DNA of 64,000 bases from Sorghum bicolor (taxonomy: Eukaryota > Streptophyta > Magnoliopsida > Poales > Poaceae): NCBI RefSeq assembly GCF_000003195.3, contig NW_018396398.1, forward strand, positions 725,052 through 789,051, read 5' to 3'. The notes under the pieces are model-generated. The model saw only the letters and a program-made list of their open reading frames with translations. It had not been told where the DNA came from and ran no database searches. The translations under genes were made by a program, and so were the position numbers. Shown piece after piece: positions 9,003-21,811 of the stretch; position 1 is the stretch's first letter; each line of letters starts with the position of its first letter.

Positions 9003-12000
9003 TGCAAGATAGGTGCATAGTTTGTGCCTAATGCACCATAGTCTAAGAAACCATTTTTGACGCACCTGTTTGTACTCCTAGATGAAGACGTACCATATGC
9101 TTAGAAATTAATTTGGACACACCCGATAGAACTCCTTGATGACATGTGTCATATGGAATCTCACTTTGGTGTGCTTAGAGACAGTATTAGTTTTGGTGCA
9201 AGATATGTGCATGGTTTGCGCCTAATGCACCAAAGTCTAAGAAACCATTTTGGAAGTACCTGTTGGTACTCCTAGGTGAAGAGGCTCAAGTGGAAGCTCG
9301 GTTTGGTCTGTTTAGGGATAGTCCTAATCTTGATGCAAGATAGGTGCACGGTTTGCATGGAACATACCATATGCTCAGAAATCAATTTGGACGCACCAGA
9401 TGAAACTCCTAGATGATGTGTGTCATATGGAATCTCACTTCGGTCCGTTTAGAGACTGTGTTAGTTTCGTTGCAAGATAGGTGCACGGTTTGCACCTAAT
9501 GCACCATAGGATAAGAAACCATTTTGGACGCACCCGATGGTACTCCTAGGTCAAGGGGCTCAAGTCAAAGCTCGGTTTGGTCTGTTTGGTGATAGTGCTT
9601 ATCTTGATGCAAGATAGATGCACGGTTTGCATGGAACATACGATATGCTCAGAAATCAATTAGGACACACCTGATATAACTCCTTGATGATGTGTGTCAT
9701 ATGGAATCTCGCTTTGGTCTGTTTAGAAACAGTGTTAGTTTCGGTGCAACAATGTGCATGGTTTGCGCCTAACGCACCATAGCCTAAGAAACCATTTTGG
9801 ACGCACTTGTTGGTAAGCCTAGGTGAAGGGGCTCAAGTGGATGCTCGGTTCGGTCTGTTTGGAGATAGTGCTAATCTTGATGCAAGATAGGTGCACGGTT
9901 TGCATGGAACATACCATATGCTCAGAAATCAATTTGGACGCACCATAAGGAAGTCCTAGATGACATGTGTCATATGGAATCTCACCTCGGTCCGTTTAGA
10001 GATAGTGTTAGTTTCGGTGCAAGTTAGGTGCATGGTTTGCACCTAATGCACCATAGGATAAGAAATCATTTTGGACGCACCCGATGGTACTCCTACGTCA
10101 AGGGGCTCAAGAGAAAGCTCGGTTTGGTCTGTTTGGAGATAGTGCTAATCTTGATGCAAGATAGATGCACGGTTTGCATGGAACGTACGATATGCTCAGA
10201 AATCAATTAGGACGCACCTGATATAACTCCTTGATGATGTGTGTCATATGGAATCTTGCTTTGGTTTGTTTAGAGACAGTGTTAGTTTTATTAGAAGATA
10301 TGTGCACGGTTTACGCCTAATGCACCATAGGCTAAGAAACCATTTTATACACATCCGATGGTACTCATGGTTGAAGAGGCTCAAGTGGAGGCTCGATTTG
10401 GTCTGTTTAGATATAGTGCTAATCTTGATGCAAGATAGTTACACAGTTTGCATGGAACGTTTCATATGTTAAGAAATCAATTTCGACGCTCCCAATAGAA
10501 CTCCCAGATGACGTGTGTCATATGGAATCTCGCTTCGGTCTGTTTGGAGACAATGTTAGTTTCAGTGCAAGATAGGTGCATAGTTTGTGCCTAATGCACC
10601 ATAGTCTAAGAAACCATTTTGACGCACCTGTTTGTACTCCTAGATGAAGAGGCTCAAGTGGAAGCTCGGTTCGGTCTGTTTGGAGATAGTGCTAATCTTA
10701 ATGCAAGATAGGTGCACGGTTTGCATGGAACATACCATATGCTTGGACATTAATTTGGATGCACCCGATGGTACTCCTAGGTAAAAGGCTCAAGTGAAAG
10801 CTCGGTTTGGTCTATTTTGAGATAGTGCTAATCTTGATGCAAGATAGATGCACGGTCTGCATGGAAGGTACCATATGCTTAGAAACTAATTTGGACACAC
10901 CCGATAGAACTGCTTGATGATGTGTGTCATATGGAATCTCGCTTTGGTGTGCTTAGAGACAGTATTAGTTTCGGTGCAAGATATCTGCACGGTTTGCGCC
11001 TAATGCACCAAAGTCTAAGAAACCATTTTTTAGCACCTGTTGGTACTCCTAGGTGAAGAGGCTCAAGTGGAGGCGATTCAGTCTGTTTAGAGATAGTGCT
11101 AATCTTGATATAAGATAGGTGCACGATTTGCATGGAACATACCATATGCTCAGAAATCAATTTGGATGCACCAGATCGAACTACTAGATGATATGTGCAT
11201 GGTTTACGCCTAATACACCATAGGCTAAGAAACCATTTTAGACGCACCTGATGGTACTCGTAGTTGAAGAGGCTCAAGTGGAGGCTCCATTTGGTCTGTT
11301 CGAATAGAGTGCTAATCTTGATGCAAGATAGTTGCACAGTTTGCATGGAACGTACCATATGTTAAGAAATCAATTTGGACGCACCCAATGGAACTTCTAG
11401 ATGACGTGTGTCATATGGAATCTCGCTTCGGTATATTTGGAGACAATGTTAGTTTTGGTGCAAGATAGGTGCGTAGTTTGTGCTTAATGCACCATAGTCT
11501 AAGAAACCATTTTTGACGCACCTGTTTGTACTCCTAGATGAACAGGCTTAAGTGGAAGCTCGGTTTGATCTGTTTGGAGATAGTGCTAATCTTGATGCAA
11601 GATAGGTGCATGATTTGCAAGGAACATACCATATGCTTAGAAATCAATTTAGACGCACCCAATGGAACTCCTAGATGACGTGTGTCATATGGAATCTTGC
11701 TTCGGTCCATTTGTAGACATTGTAAGTTTTAGTGCAAGATAGGTGCACAGTTTGCACCTAATGCACCATAGTCTAAGAAACCATTTTGGACACACTATTT
11801 GGTATTATTGGGTGAAGAGGCTCAAGTGGAAGCTTGGTTCGGTCAGTTTGGAGATAGTGCTAATCCTTAAGCAAGGTAGGTGCATGGTTTGCATGGAACA
11901 TACCATATGCTGGGAAATCAATTTGGATGCACCCAATGGAACTCCTTGATGACGTGTGTCATATGGAATCTCGCCTCAGTTCATTTGGAGACATTGATAG

Positions 12001-12417
12001 TTTCGGCGCAAGATAGGTGCACAGTTTGCACCTAATGCACCATAGTCTAAGAAACCGTTTTGGACGCACTTGTTGGTACTCCTAGGTGAAGGGGCTCAAG
12101 TGGATGCTTGGTTCGGTCTGTTTGGAGATAGTGCGAATCTTGATGCAAGATAGGTGCATGATTTGCAAGGAACATACCATATGCTTAGAAATCAATTTAG
12201 ACGCACCCAATGGAACTCCTAGATGACGTGTGTCATATGGAATCTTGCTTCTGTCCGTTTGTAGACATCATAAGTTTTAGTGCAAGATAGGTGCACAGTT
12301 TGCACCTAATGCACCATAGTCTAAGAAACCATTTTGGACGCACTTGTTGGTAGTCCTAGGTGAAGGGGCTCAAGTGGATGCTCGGTTCAGTCTGTTTGGA
12401 GATATTGCTCATCTTAA
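9003..12417 (+). repeat. Tandem segmental duplication of satellite, copy a (3.4 kb)
   Basis: Almost identical to 12418-16165 at an offset of 3415 bp. Both carry the same rare junction in which a type-1 B monomer is cut at GATGAAGACGTACC (9081 and 12496). From ~11190 onward the offset is 3748, because this copy lacks 333 bp present in copy b near 14600-14940. Confidence 0.85.
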
Positions 12418-15400
12418 TGCAAGATAGGTGCATAGTTTGTGCCTAATGCACCATAGTCTAAGAAACCATTTTTGACGCACCTGTTTGTACTCCTAGATGA
12501 AGACGTACCATATGCTTAGAAATTAATTTGGACACACCCGATAGAACACCTTGATGACATGTGTCATATGGAATCTCACTTTGGTGTGCTTAGAGACAGT
12601 ATTAGTTTTGGTGCAAGATATGTGCATGGTTTGCGCCTAATGCACCAAAGTCTAAGAAACCATTTTGGAAGTACCTGTTGGTACTCCTAGGTGAAGAGGC
12701 TCAAGTGGAAGCTCGGTTTGGTCTGTTTAGGGATAGTCCTAATCTTGATGCAAGATAGGTGCACGGTTTGCATGGAACATACCATATGCTCAGAAATCAA
12801 TTTGGACGCACCAGATGAAACTCCTAGATGATGTGTGTCATATGGAATCTCACTTCGGTCCATTTAGAGACTGTGTTAGTTTCGTTGCAAGATAGGTGCA
12901 CGGTTTGCACCTAATGCACCATAGGATAAGAAACCATTTTGGACGCACCCGATGGTACTCCTAGGTCAAGGGGCTCAAGTCAAAGCTCGGTTTGGTCTGT
13001 TTGGTGATAGTGCTTATCTTGATGCAAGATAGATGCACGGTTTGCATGGAACATACGATATGCTCAGAAATCAATTAGGACACACCTGATATAACTCCTT
13101 GATGATGTGTGTCATATGGAATCTCGCTTTGGTCTGTTTAGAAACAGTGTTAGTTTCGGTGCAACAATGTGCATGGTTTGCGCCTAACGCACCATAGCCT
13201 AAGAAACCATTTTGGTCGCACTTGTTGGTAAGCCTAGGTGAAGGGGCTCAAGTGGATGCTCGGTTCGGTCTGTTTGGAGATAGTGCTAATCTTGATGCAA
13301 GATAGGTGCACGGTTTGCATGGAACATACCATATGCTCAGAAATCAATTTGGACGCACCATAAGGAAGTCCTAGATGACATGTGTCATATGGAATCTCAC
13401 CTCGGTCCGTTTAGAGATAGTGTTAGTTTCGGTGCAAGTTAGGTGCATGGTTTGCACCTAATGCACCATAGGATAAGAAATCATTTTGGACGCACCCGAT
13501 GGTACTCCTACGTCAAGGGGCTCAAGAGAAAGCTCAGTTTGGTCTGTTTGGAGATAGTGCTAATCTTGATGCAAGATAGATGCACGGTTTGCATGGAACG
13601 TACGATATGCTCAGAAATCAATTAGGACGCACCTGATATAACTCCTTGATGATGTGTGTCATATGGAATCTTGCTTTGGTTTGTTTAGAGACAGTGTTAG
13701 TTTTGGTAGAAGATATGTGCACGGTTTACGCCTAATGGACCATAGGCTAAGAAACCATTTTATACACATCCGATGGTACTCATGGTTGAAGAGGCTCAAG
13801 TGGAGGCTCGATTTGGTCTGTTTAGATATAGTGCTAATCTTGATGCAAGATAGTTACACAGTTTGCATGGAACGTTTCATATGTTAAGAAATCAATTTCG
13901 ACGCTCCCAATAGAACTCCCAGATGACGTGTGTCATATGGAATCTCGCTTCGGTCTGTTTGGAGACAATGTTAGTTTCAGTGCAAGATAGGTGCATAGTT
14001 TGTGCCTAATGCACCATAGTCTAAGAAACCATTTTGGCGCACCTGTTTGTACTCCTAGATGAAGAGGCTCAAGTGGAAGCTCGGTTCGGTCTGTTTGGAG
14101 ATAGTGCTAATCTTAATGCAAGATAGGTGCACGGTTTGCATGGAACATACCATATGCTTGGACATTAATTTGGATGCACCCGATGGTACTCCTAGGTAAA
14201 AGGCTCAAGTGAAAGCTCGGTTTGGTCTATTTTGAGATAGTGCTAATCTTGATGCAAGATAGATGCACGGTCTGCATGGAAGGTACCATATGCTTAGAAA
14301 CTAATTTGGACACACCCGATAGAACTGCTTGATGATGTGTGTCATATGGAATCTCGCTTTGGTGTGCTTAGAGACAGTATTAGTTTCGGTGCAAGATATC
14401 TGCACGGTTTGCGCCTAATGCACCAAAGTCTAAGAAACCATTTTTTAGCACCTGTTGGTACTCCTAGGTGAAGAGGCTCAAGTGGAGGCGATTCGGTCTG
14501 TTTAGAGATAGTGCTAATCTTGATACAAGATAGGTGCACGATTTGCATGGAACATACCATATGCTCAGAAATCAATTTGGATGCACCAGATCGAACTACT
14601 AGATGACATGTGTCATATGGAATCTCACTTCGGTCCGTTTAGAGACAATGTTAGTTTCCATGCAAGATAGGTGCACGGTTTGCACCTAATGCACCATAGG
14701 ATAAGAAACTATTTTGGACGCACCCGATGGTACTCCTAGGTCAAGGGGCTCAAGTGAAAGCTCGGTTTTGTCTGTTTGGAGATAGTGCTAATCTTGATGC
14801 AAGATAGATGCACGGTTTGCATGGAACATACGATATGCTCAGAAATCAATTAGGACGCACCTGATATAACTCCTTGATGATGCGTCATATGGAATCTTGC
14901 TTCAGGTCATTTAGAGACAGTGTTAGTTTTGGTAGAAGATATGTGCATGGTTTACGCCTAATACACCATAGGCTAAGAAACCATTTTAGACGCACCTGAT
15001 GGTACTCGTAGTTGAAGAGGCTCAAGTGGAGGCTCCATTTGGTCTGTTCGAATAGAGTGCTAATCTTGATGCAAGATAGTTGCACAGTTTGCATGGAACG
15101 TACCATATGTTAAGAAATCAATTTGGACGCACCCAATGGAACTTCTAGATGACGTGTGTCATATGGAATCTCGCTTCGGTATATTTGGAGACAATGTTAG
15201 TTTTGGTGCAAGATAGGTGCGTAGTTTGTGCTTAATGCACCATAGTCTAAGAAACCATTTTTGACGCACCTGTTTGTACTCCTAGATGAACAGGCTCAAG
15301 TGGAAGCTCGGTTTGATCTGTTTGCAGATAGTGCTAATCTTGATGCAAGATAGGTGCATGATTTGCAAGGAACATACCATATGCTTAGAAATCAATTTAG

Positions 15401-16165
15401 ACGCACCCAATGGAACTCCTAGATGACGTGTGTCATATGGAATCTTGCTTCGGTCCATTTGTAGACATTGTAAGTTTTAGTGCAAGATAGGTGCACAGTT
15501 TGCACCTAATGCACCATAGTCTAAGAAACCATTTTGGACACACTATTTGGTATTCCTGGGTGAAGAGGCTCAAGTGGAAGCTTGGTTCGGTCAGTTTGGA
15601 GATAGTGCTAATCCTTAAGCAAGGTAGGTGCATGGTTTGCATGGAACATACCATATGCTGGGAAATCAATTTGGATGCACCCAATGGAACTCCTTGATGA
15701 CGTGTGTCATATGGAATCTCGCTTCAGTTCATTTGGAGACATTGATAGTTTCGGCGCAAGATAGGTGCACAGTTTGCACCTAATGCACCATAGTCTAAGA
15801 AACCGTTTTGGACGCACTTGTTGGTACTCCTAGGTGAAGGGGCTCAAGTGGATGCTTGGTTCGGTCTGTTTGGAGATAGTGCGAATCTTGATGCAAGATA
15901 GGTGCATGATTTGCAAGGAACATACCATATGCTTAGAAATCAATTTAGACGCACCCAATGGAACTCCTAGATGACGTGTGTCATATGGAATCTTGCTTCT
16001 GTCCGTTTGTAGACATCATAAGTTTTAGTGCAAGATAGGTGCACAGTTTGCACCTAATGCACCATAGTCTAAGAAACCATTTTGGACGCACTTGTTGGTA
16101 GTCCTAGGTGAAGGGGCTCAAGTGGATGCTCGGTTCAGTCTGTTTGGAGATATTGCTAATCTTGA
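12418..16165 (+). repeat. Tandem segmental duplication of satellite, copy b (3.75 kb)
   Basis: Second copy of the block that begins at 9003. The join at ~12418 fuses GATATTGCTCATCTTAATGC to a type-1 B monomer. At the end of copy b (~16140) GATATTGCTAATCTTGATGC continues into different satellite, which places the breakpoint. It keeps the 333 bp that copy a has lost. Confidence 0.85.
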
Positions 16166-18142
16166 TGCAAGATAGGTGCACGGTTTGCAAGGAATATTCC
16201 AAATGCTTGGAAATCAATCTGGACGCACATGATGGAACTTCTAGATGACGTGTGTCATTCAAAATCTTGCTTCGGTCTGTTTAGAGACAATGTTAGTTTT
16301 GGTGCAAGATAGGTGCAAGCTTTGCACATAATGCAGCATCGGCTAAGAAACCATTTTGGACGCACTCGATGGTACTCCTAGGTAAAAGGCTCAAGTGAAA
16401 GCTCGGTTTATTCTATTTGGAGATAGTGCTAATCTTGATGCAAGATATATGCACGGTCTGCATGGAATGTACCATATTCTGAGAAACTAATTTGGACACA
16501 CCCGATAGAACTCCTTGGTGAGGTGTGTCATATGGAATCTTGCTTTGGTGTGCTTAGAGACAGTATTAGTTTTGGTTCAAGATATCTGCACGGTTTGCGC
16601 CTAATGCACCAAAGTCTAAGAAACCATTTTTAGCACCTTTTGGTACTCCTAGGTGAAGAGGCTCAATTGGAGGCTCGGTTCGGTCTGTTTAGAGATAGTG
16701 CTAATCTTAATGCAAGATAGGTGCATGATTTGGATGGAACATACCATATTCTTAGAAATCAATTTGGACGCACAAGATCGAACTACTAGATGACATGTGT
16801 CATATGGAATCTCACATCGGTCCGTTTAGAGACAGTGTTAGTTTCCATGCAAGATAGGTGCACGGTTTGCACCTAATGCTCCATAGGATAAGAAACCATT
16901 TTTGGACGCACCCGATGGTACTCCTAGGTCAAGGGGCTCAAGTGAAAGCTCGGTTTGGTCTATTTGGAGATAGTGCTAATCTTGACGCAAGATAGATGCA
17001 CGGTTTGCATGGAAAATATGATATGCTCAGAAATCAATTAGGACGCACCTGATATAACTCCTTGATGATGTGTCATATGGAATCTTGCTTCGGTTCATTT
17101 AGAGACAGTGTTAGTTTTGGTAGAAGATATGCGCATGGTTTATGCCTAATGCACCAGAGGCTAAGAAACTATTTTAGATGCACCCGATGGTACTCGTAGT
17201 TGAAAAGGCTCAAGTGGAGGCTCCATTTGGTCTGTTTGGATATAGTGCTAATCTTGATGCAAGATAGTTGCACAGTTTGCATGGAACGTACCGTATGTTA
17301 AGAAATCAATTTGGATGCACAAATGGAACTCCTAGATGACGTGTGTCATATGGAATCTCGATTCGGTCTATTTGGTGACAATGTTAGTTTTGGTGCAAGA
17401 TAGGTGCAAGGTTTGCACATAATGCTGCATAGGCTAAGAAACCATTTTGGACGTACCCGATGGTACTCCTAGGTAAAAGGCTCAAGTGAAAACTCGGTTT
17501 GGTGTATTTGGAGATAGTGCTAATCTTGATGCAAGATAGATGCACGGTCTGCATGGAACATACCATATGCTTAGAAATTAATTTGGGCACACCCGATAGA
17601 ACTCCTTGATGACATGTGTCATATGGAATCTCGCTTTGGTGTGCTTAGAGACAGTATTAGCCTCGGTGTAAGATATGTGCACAGTTTGCGCCTAATGCAC
17701 CAAAGTCTAAGAAACCATTTTCGAAGCACCTGTTGGTACTCCTAGGTTAAGAGGCTCAAGTGGAGGCTCCGTTCGGTCTGTTTAGAGATAATTCTAATCC
17801 TGATGCAAGATAGGTGCACGATTCGCATGGAACATACCATATGCTCAGAAATCAATTTGGACGCACCACATGCAAATCCTAGATGACATGTGCCATATGG
17901 AATCTCACTTCGGTTTGTTTAGAGACAGTGTTAGTTTCGGTGCAAGATAGGTGCACGGTTGGCACCTAATGCACCATAGGATAAGAAACCATTTTGGACA
18001 CACCCGATGGTACTCCTAGGTCAAGGGGCTCAAGTGAAAGCTCAGTTTTGTATGTTTGGAGATAGTGCTAATCTTGATGCAAGATAAATGCACGGTTTGC
18101 ATGGAACATACGATATGCTCAGAAATCAATTAGGACGCACCT

Positions 18143-18771
18143 CACGTTGGCAATGGGTAAATCCCCATCGGGTATGAACTTTCCATACCCATCCCCATGA
18201 CAACAATATGACACCACAGGTATCCCCATATACAGTGATGGGTGGGGGATTTTCCCCAGACCCATACCAGGGTGGGTAAATTTGACCCGGCGGGTCACCC
18301 ATACCCGCCAAACATCAACAATTCACAAGCACCAGTCATGTAGTAGCAATTCACAAGCATTGTCACATAACCATTCACAAGCATCGTCACATAGCCACCT
18401 CACCATATACCTAGCAAATAGCAACATAATAATTTCTGCTGCAACCACTAGTCACAACACCATAATAGTTCATTGTCCATACAAATCACGTAGTAGAGAG
18501 TAGTACTTTGCTAGCACTACATAGGGTTTCAGTGTATGGGCTGCCGGTGAACTGGTGGCTGGTGGGCTTCTTTAGTTTTGGGCTGGGTATTTTTCACCCA
18601 TGGGTAAATGGGTATGGGGACTACTAGAACGTCCCCATACCCGCGTACCCAATGGGTGAAGGGTTTGCTCCGGTTGTGTACCCATGGGTACTAGTTTCAC
18701 TCCATATTAGTACCCTAATAGAGTAAATACCCATCGGGTCGCGGGTCGTGGGCCCCCATTGACATCTTTAG
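18143..18771 (+). mobile_element. Non-autonomous hAT-like DNA transposon
   Basis: This 629-bp insertion interrupts the satellite and is flanked by the 8-bp direct repeat ACGCACCT (18135-18142 and 18772-18779), the hAT duplication size. The left end reads CACGTTGGCAATGGGTAAAT. The right end, reverse-complemented, reads CTAAAGATGTCAATGGG, so the terminal inverted repeats are imperfect but share the CAATGGG core common in plant hAT ends. The subterminal regions are rich in ACCCATGGGTA-like words in both orientations. It has no transposase; the 60-73 codon ORFs show no domain. Confidence 0.82.
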
Positions 18772-21508
18772 ACGCACCTGATATAACTCCCTGATGATGT
18801 GTGCCATATGGAATCTTGCTACGGTTTGTTTAGAGACTGTTAGTTTTGGTAGAAGATATGTGCATGGTTTATGCTTAATGCACCATAGGCTAAGAAACAA
18901 TTTTAGACGCACCCGATGGTACTCGTAGTTGAAGAGGCTCAAGTGGAGGCTCCGTTTGGTCTGTCCGTATATAGTGCTAATCTTGATTCAAGATAGTTGC
19001 ACAGTTTGCATGGAACGTACCATATATTAAGAAATCAATTTGGACGCACCCAATGGAACTCCTAGATGACGTGTGTCATATGGAATCTCGCTTCGGTATG
19101 TTTGGAAACAATGTTAGTTTCGGTGCAAGATAGGTGCATAGTTTGTGCCTAATGCACCATAGTCTAAGAAACCATTTTTTACGCACCTGTTTGTACTCCT
19201 AGATGAAGAGGCTCAAGTGGAAGCTCGGTTTGGTCTGTTTGGAGATAGTGCAAATCTTGATGCAAGATAGGTGCACGGTTTGCATGGAACATACCTTGAT
19301 GCAAGATAGATGCACGGTTTGCATGGAACATATGATATGCTCAGAAATCAATTAGGACGCACCTGATATAACTCATTGATGATGTGTGTCATATGGAATC
19401 TTGCTTTGGTTTGTTTAGAGACAGTGTTAGTTTTGGTAGAAGATATGTGCAAGGTTTACGCCTAATGCACCATAGGCTAAGAAACCATTTTAGACACATC
19501 CGATGGTACTCATAGTTGAAGAGGCTCAAGTGGAGGCTCGATTTGGTCTGTTCAGATATAGTGCTAATCTTGATGCAAGATAGTTGCACAGTTTGCATGG
19601 AACGTACCATATGTTAAGAAATCAATTTGGACGCACCCAATGGAACTTCTAGATGACGTGTGTCATATGGAATCTTGCTTCGGTCTGTTTGGAGACAATG
19701 TTAGTTTCGGTGCAAGATTGGAGCATAGTTTGTGCCTAATGCATCATAGTCTAACAAACCATTTTTGACGCACCTGTTTGTACTCCTAGATAAAGAGGCT
19801 CAAGTGGAAGCCAGGTTCATTCTGTTTGGAGATAGTGCTAATCTTGATGCAAGATAGGTGCACGGTTTGCATGGAACATACCATATGCTTGGAAATTAAT
19901 TTGGATGCACCCAATGGAACTCCTTGATGACGTGTGTCATATAGAATCTCGCTTTAGTCTATTTAGAAATAGTGTTAGTTTTGGTGCAAGATATGTGCAT
20001 GGTTTGCGCCTAATGCACCATACTCTAAGAAACCATTTTGGAAGCACCTGTTGGTACTTCGGTGAAGAGGATCAAGTGGAAGCTCGGTTTGATCTGTTTG
20101 GGTATAGTGCTAATCTTGATGCAAGATAGGTGCATGATTTGCGAGGAACATACCATATGCTTAGAAATCAATTTGGACGCACCCAATGGAACTCCTAGAT
20201 TACGTGTGTCATATGGAATCTTGCTTCGGTCCGTTTGTAGACACTGTAAGTTTTAGTGCAAGATAGGTGCACAGTTTACGCCTAATGCACCATAGTCTAA
20301 GAAACCATTTTGGACACACTATTTAGTACTCCTGGGTGAAGAGGCTCAAGTGGAAGCTTGGTTCGGTCAGTTTGGAGATAGTGCTAATACTTATGCAAGG
20401 TAGGTGCATGGTTTGCGTGGAACATACCATACGCTTGGAAATCAATTTGGACACACTTTTTGGTACTCCTGGGTGAAGTGACTCAAGTGGAAGCTTGGTT
20501 CGGTCAGTTTGGAGATAGTGCTAATCCTTATGCAAGGTAGATGCATGGTTTGCATGGAACATACCATATGCTTGGAAATCAATTTGGATTCTCCTGATGG
20601 AACTCTTTGATGACGTGTGTCATATGGAATCTCGCTTCGGTCCATTTAGAGACATTGTAAGTTTCGGTGCAAGATAGGTGCACAATTTGCACCTAATGCA
20701 CCATAGTCTAAGAAACCATTTTGGACGCACTTGTTGGTACTCCTAGGTGAAGGGGCTCAAGTGGATGCTCGGATCGGTCTATTTGGAGATGGTGCTAATC
20801 TTGATGCAAGATAGGTGCACGGTTTGCATGGAACATACCAAATGCTTGGAAATCAATCTGGACACACATGATGGAACTCCTAGATGACGTGTGTCATACA
20901 AAATCTTGCTTCGGTCTATTTTGAGATAGTGTTAGTTTCGGTACAAGATAGGTGCAAGGTTTGCACATAATGCAGCATAGGCTAAGAAACCATTTTGGAT
21001 GCACCTAATGGTACTCCTATGTAAAAGGCTCAAGTGAAAGCTTGGTTTGGTCGATTTGGAGATAGTGCTAATCTTGATGCAAGATAGATGCACGGTCTGC
21101 ATGGAACGTACCATATGCTTAGAAATTAATTTGCACACACACGACAGAACTCGTTGATGACGTGTGTCATACGGAATCTTGCTTTCGTGTGCTTAGAGAT
21201 AGTATTAGTTTCGGTGCAAGATATGTGCACAGTGGAGGCTCAAGTGGAGGCTCGGTTCGGTCTGTTTGGAGATAGTGTTAATTTTGATGCAAGATAGGTG
21301 CAGAATTTGCATGGAACATACCATATGCTCAGAAATCAATTTAAACGCACTAGATGGAACTCCTAGATGACATGTGTCATATGGAATCTCACTTCGGTCC
21401 GTTTAGAGACAGTGTTAGTTTCATTGCAAGATAGGTGCACGGTTTGCACCTAATGTACCATAGGATAAGAAACCATTTTGGACGCACCCGTTGGAACTCC
21501 TAGGTTAA
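18772..21508 (+). repeat. 137-bp centromeric satellite array, segment 2
   Basis: The A-B satellite continues between the hAT-like and Tourist-like insertions. Type order here includes 8-1, a short 7/8 junction (~19296), then 8-1-2-3-3-4-5-(6)-7. Unusual spots are the join ACATACCTTGATGC at ~19290, a fused monomer at 20441-20578, and a truncated type-6 dimer at ~21230. Confidence 0.92.
20441..20578 (+). repeat. Fused A/B monomer with local 138-bp slip
   Basis: An A monomer start (GAAATCAATTTGGACACAC) passes directly into a type-3 B monomer (TTTTTGGTACTCCTGGGTG). The type-3 signature therefore occurs twice, at ~20317 and ~20455, 138 bp apart. One monomer step has been added out of the A-B register, as expected from unequal exchange between A and B cores. 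The related block near 56345 lacks it. Confidence 0.7.
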
Positions 21509-21811
21509 GGGTCCTTTTGGTTGGGCTTTTGAACCTGCTTTTGCTTTTGTAAAAGCCAAAAGCCAACCAAAGGGCCCAAAAGCCACAAGTGCTTTTGCCC
21601 AAAAGCAGCTTTTCTCGTAGTACAAATCCAAAAGCAGCTCACCCCCTGCTTTCACTGACTTTTGGGATCCGTTAAGTTTTTTTTTCAAAAGCCACGAGTG
21701 ACCAATCAAATGACTTTTGGGTTTCTCAAAGCCCACATCCCATAGCAGCTTTTCAAAAACTCAAAGCTCACAGTAGCTTTTCCAAGAGTCACAGCCCAAC
21801 CAAACACACCC
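21509..21811 (+). mobile_element. Tourist-like (PIF/Harbinger) MITE
   Basis: This 303-bp insertion has termini GGGTCCTTTTGGTTGGGC and, reverse-complemented from the right, GGGTGTGTTTGGTTGGGC. It is flanked by TAA on both sides (21506-21508 and 21812-21814). A three-base TWA duplication with GGG...TTTGGTTGGG ends is characteristic of Tourist MITEs. The interior is rich in CAAAAGC/GCTTTTG words in both orientations. There is no coding capacity. Confidence 0.88.

Larger units (their letters stand above)
6265..18142 (+). repeat. 137-bp centromeric satellite array, segment 1
   Basis: The tandem array strictly alternates two 137-bp monomers. The A monomer runs from GCACGGTTTGCATGG through CATATGGAATCTC. 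The B monomer runs from GCACGGTTTGCACC through TAATGCACCATAG and GGCTCAAGTG. A and B are clearly related (shared AAGAAACCATTTTGGACGCA-like cores and ACTCCTAG) but distinct. Period and dimeric layout fit the CEN38/SCEN satellites of Sorghum and Saccharum; no alignment was run. The segment starts at the CRM 3' LTR and ends at the hAT-like insertion. It contains one clear eight-dimer higher-order repeat and a 3.4/3.75-kb tandem duplication. The many 60-140 codon ORFs inside it are period artefacts. Confidence 0.93.
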
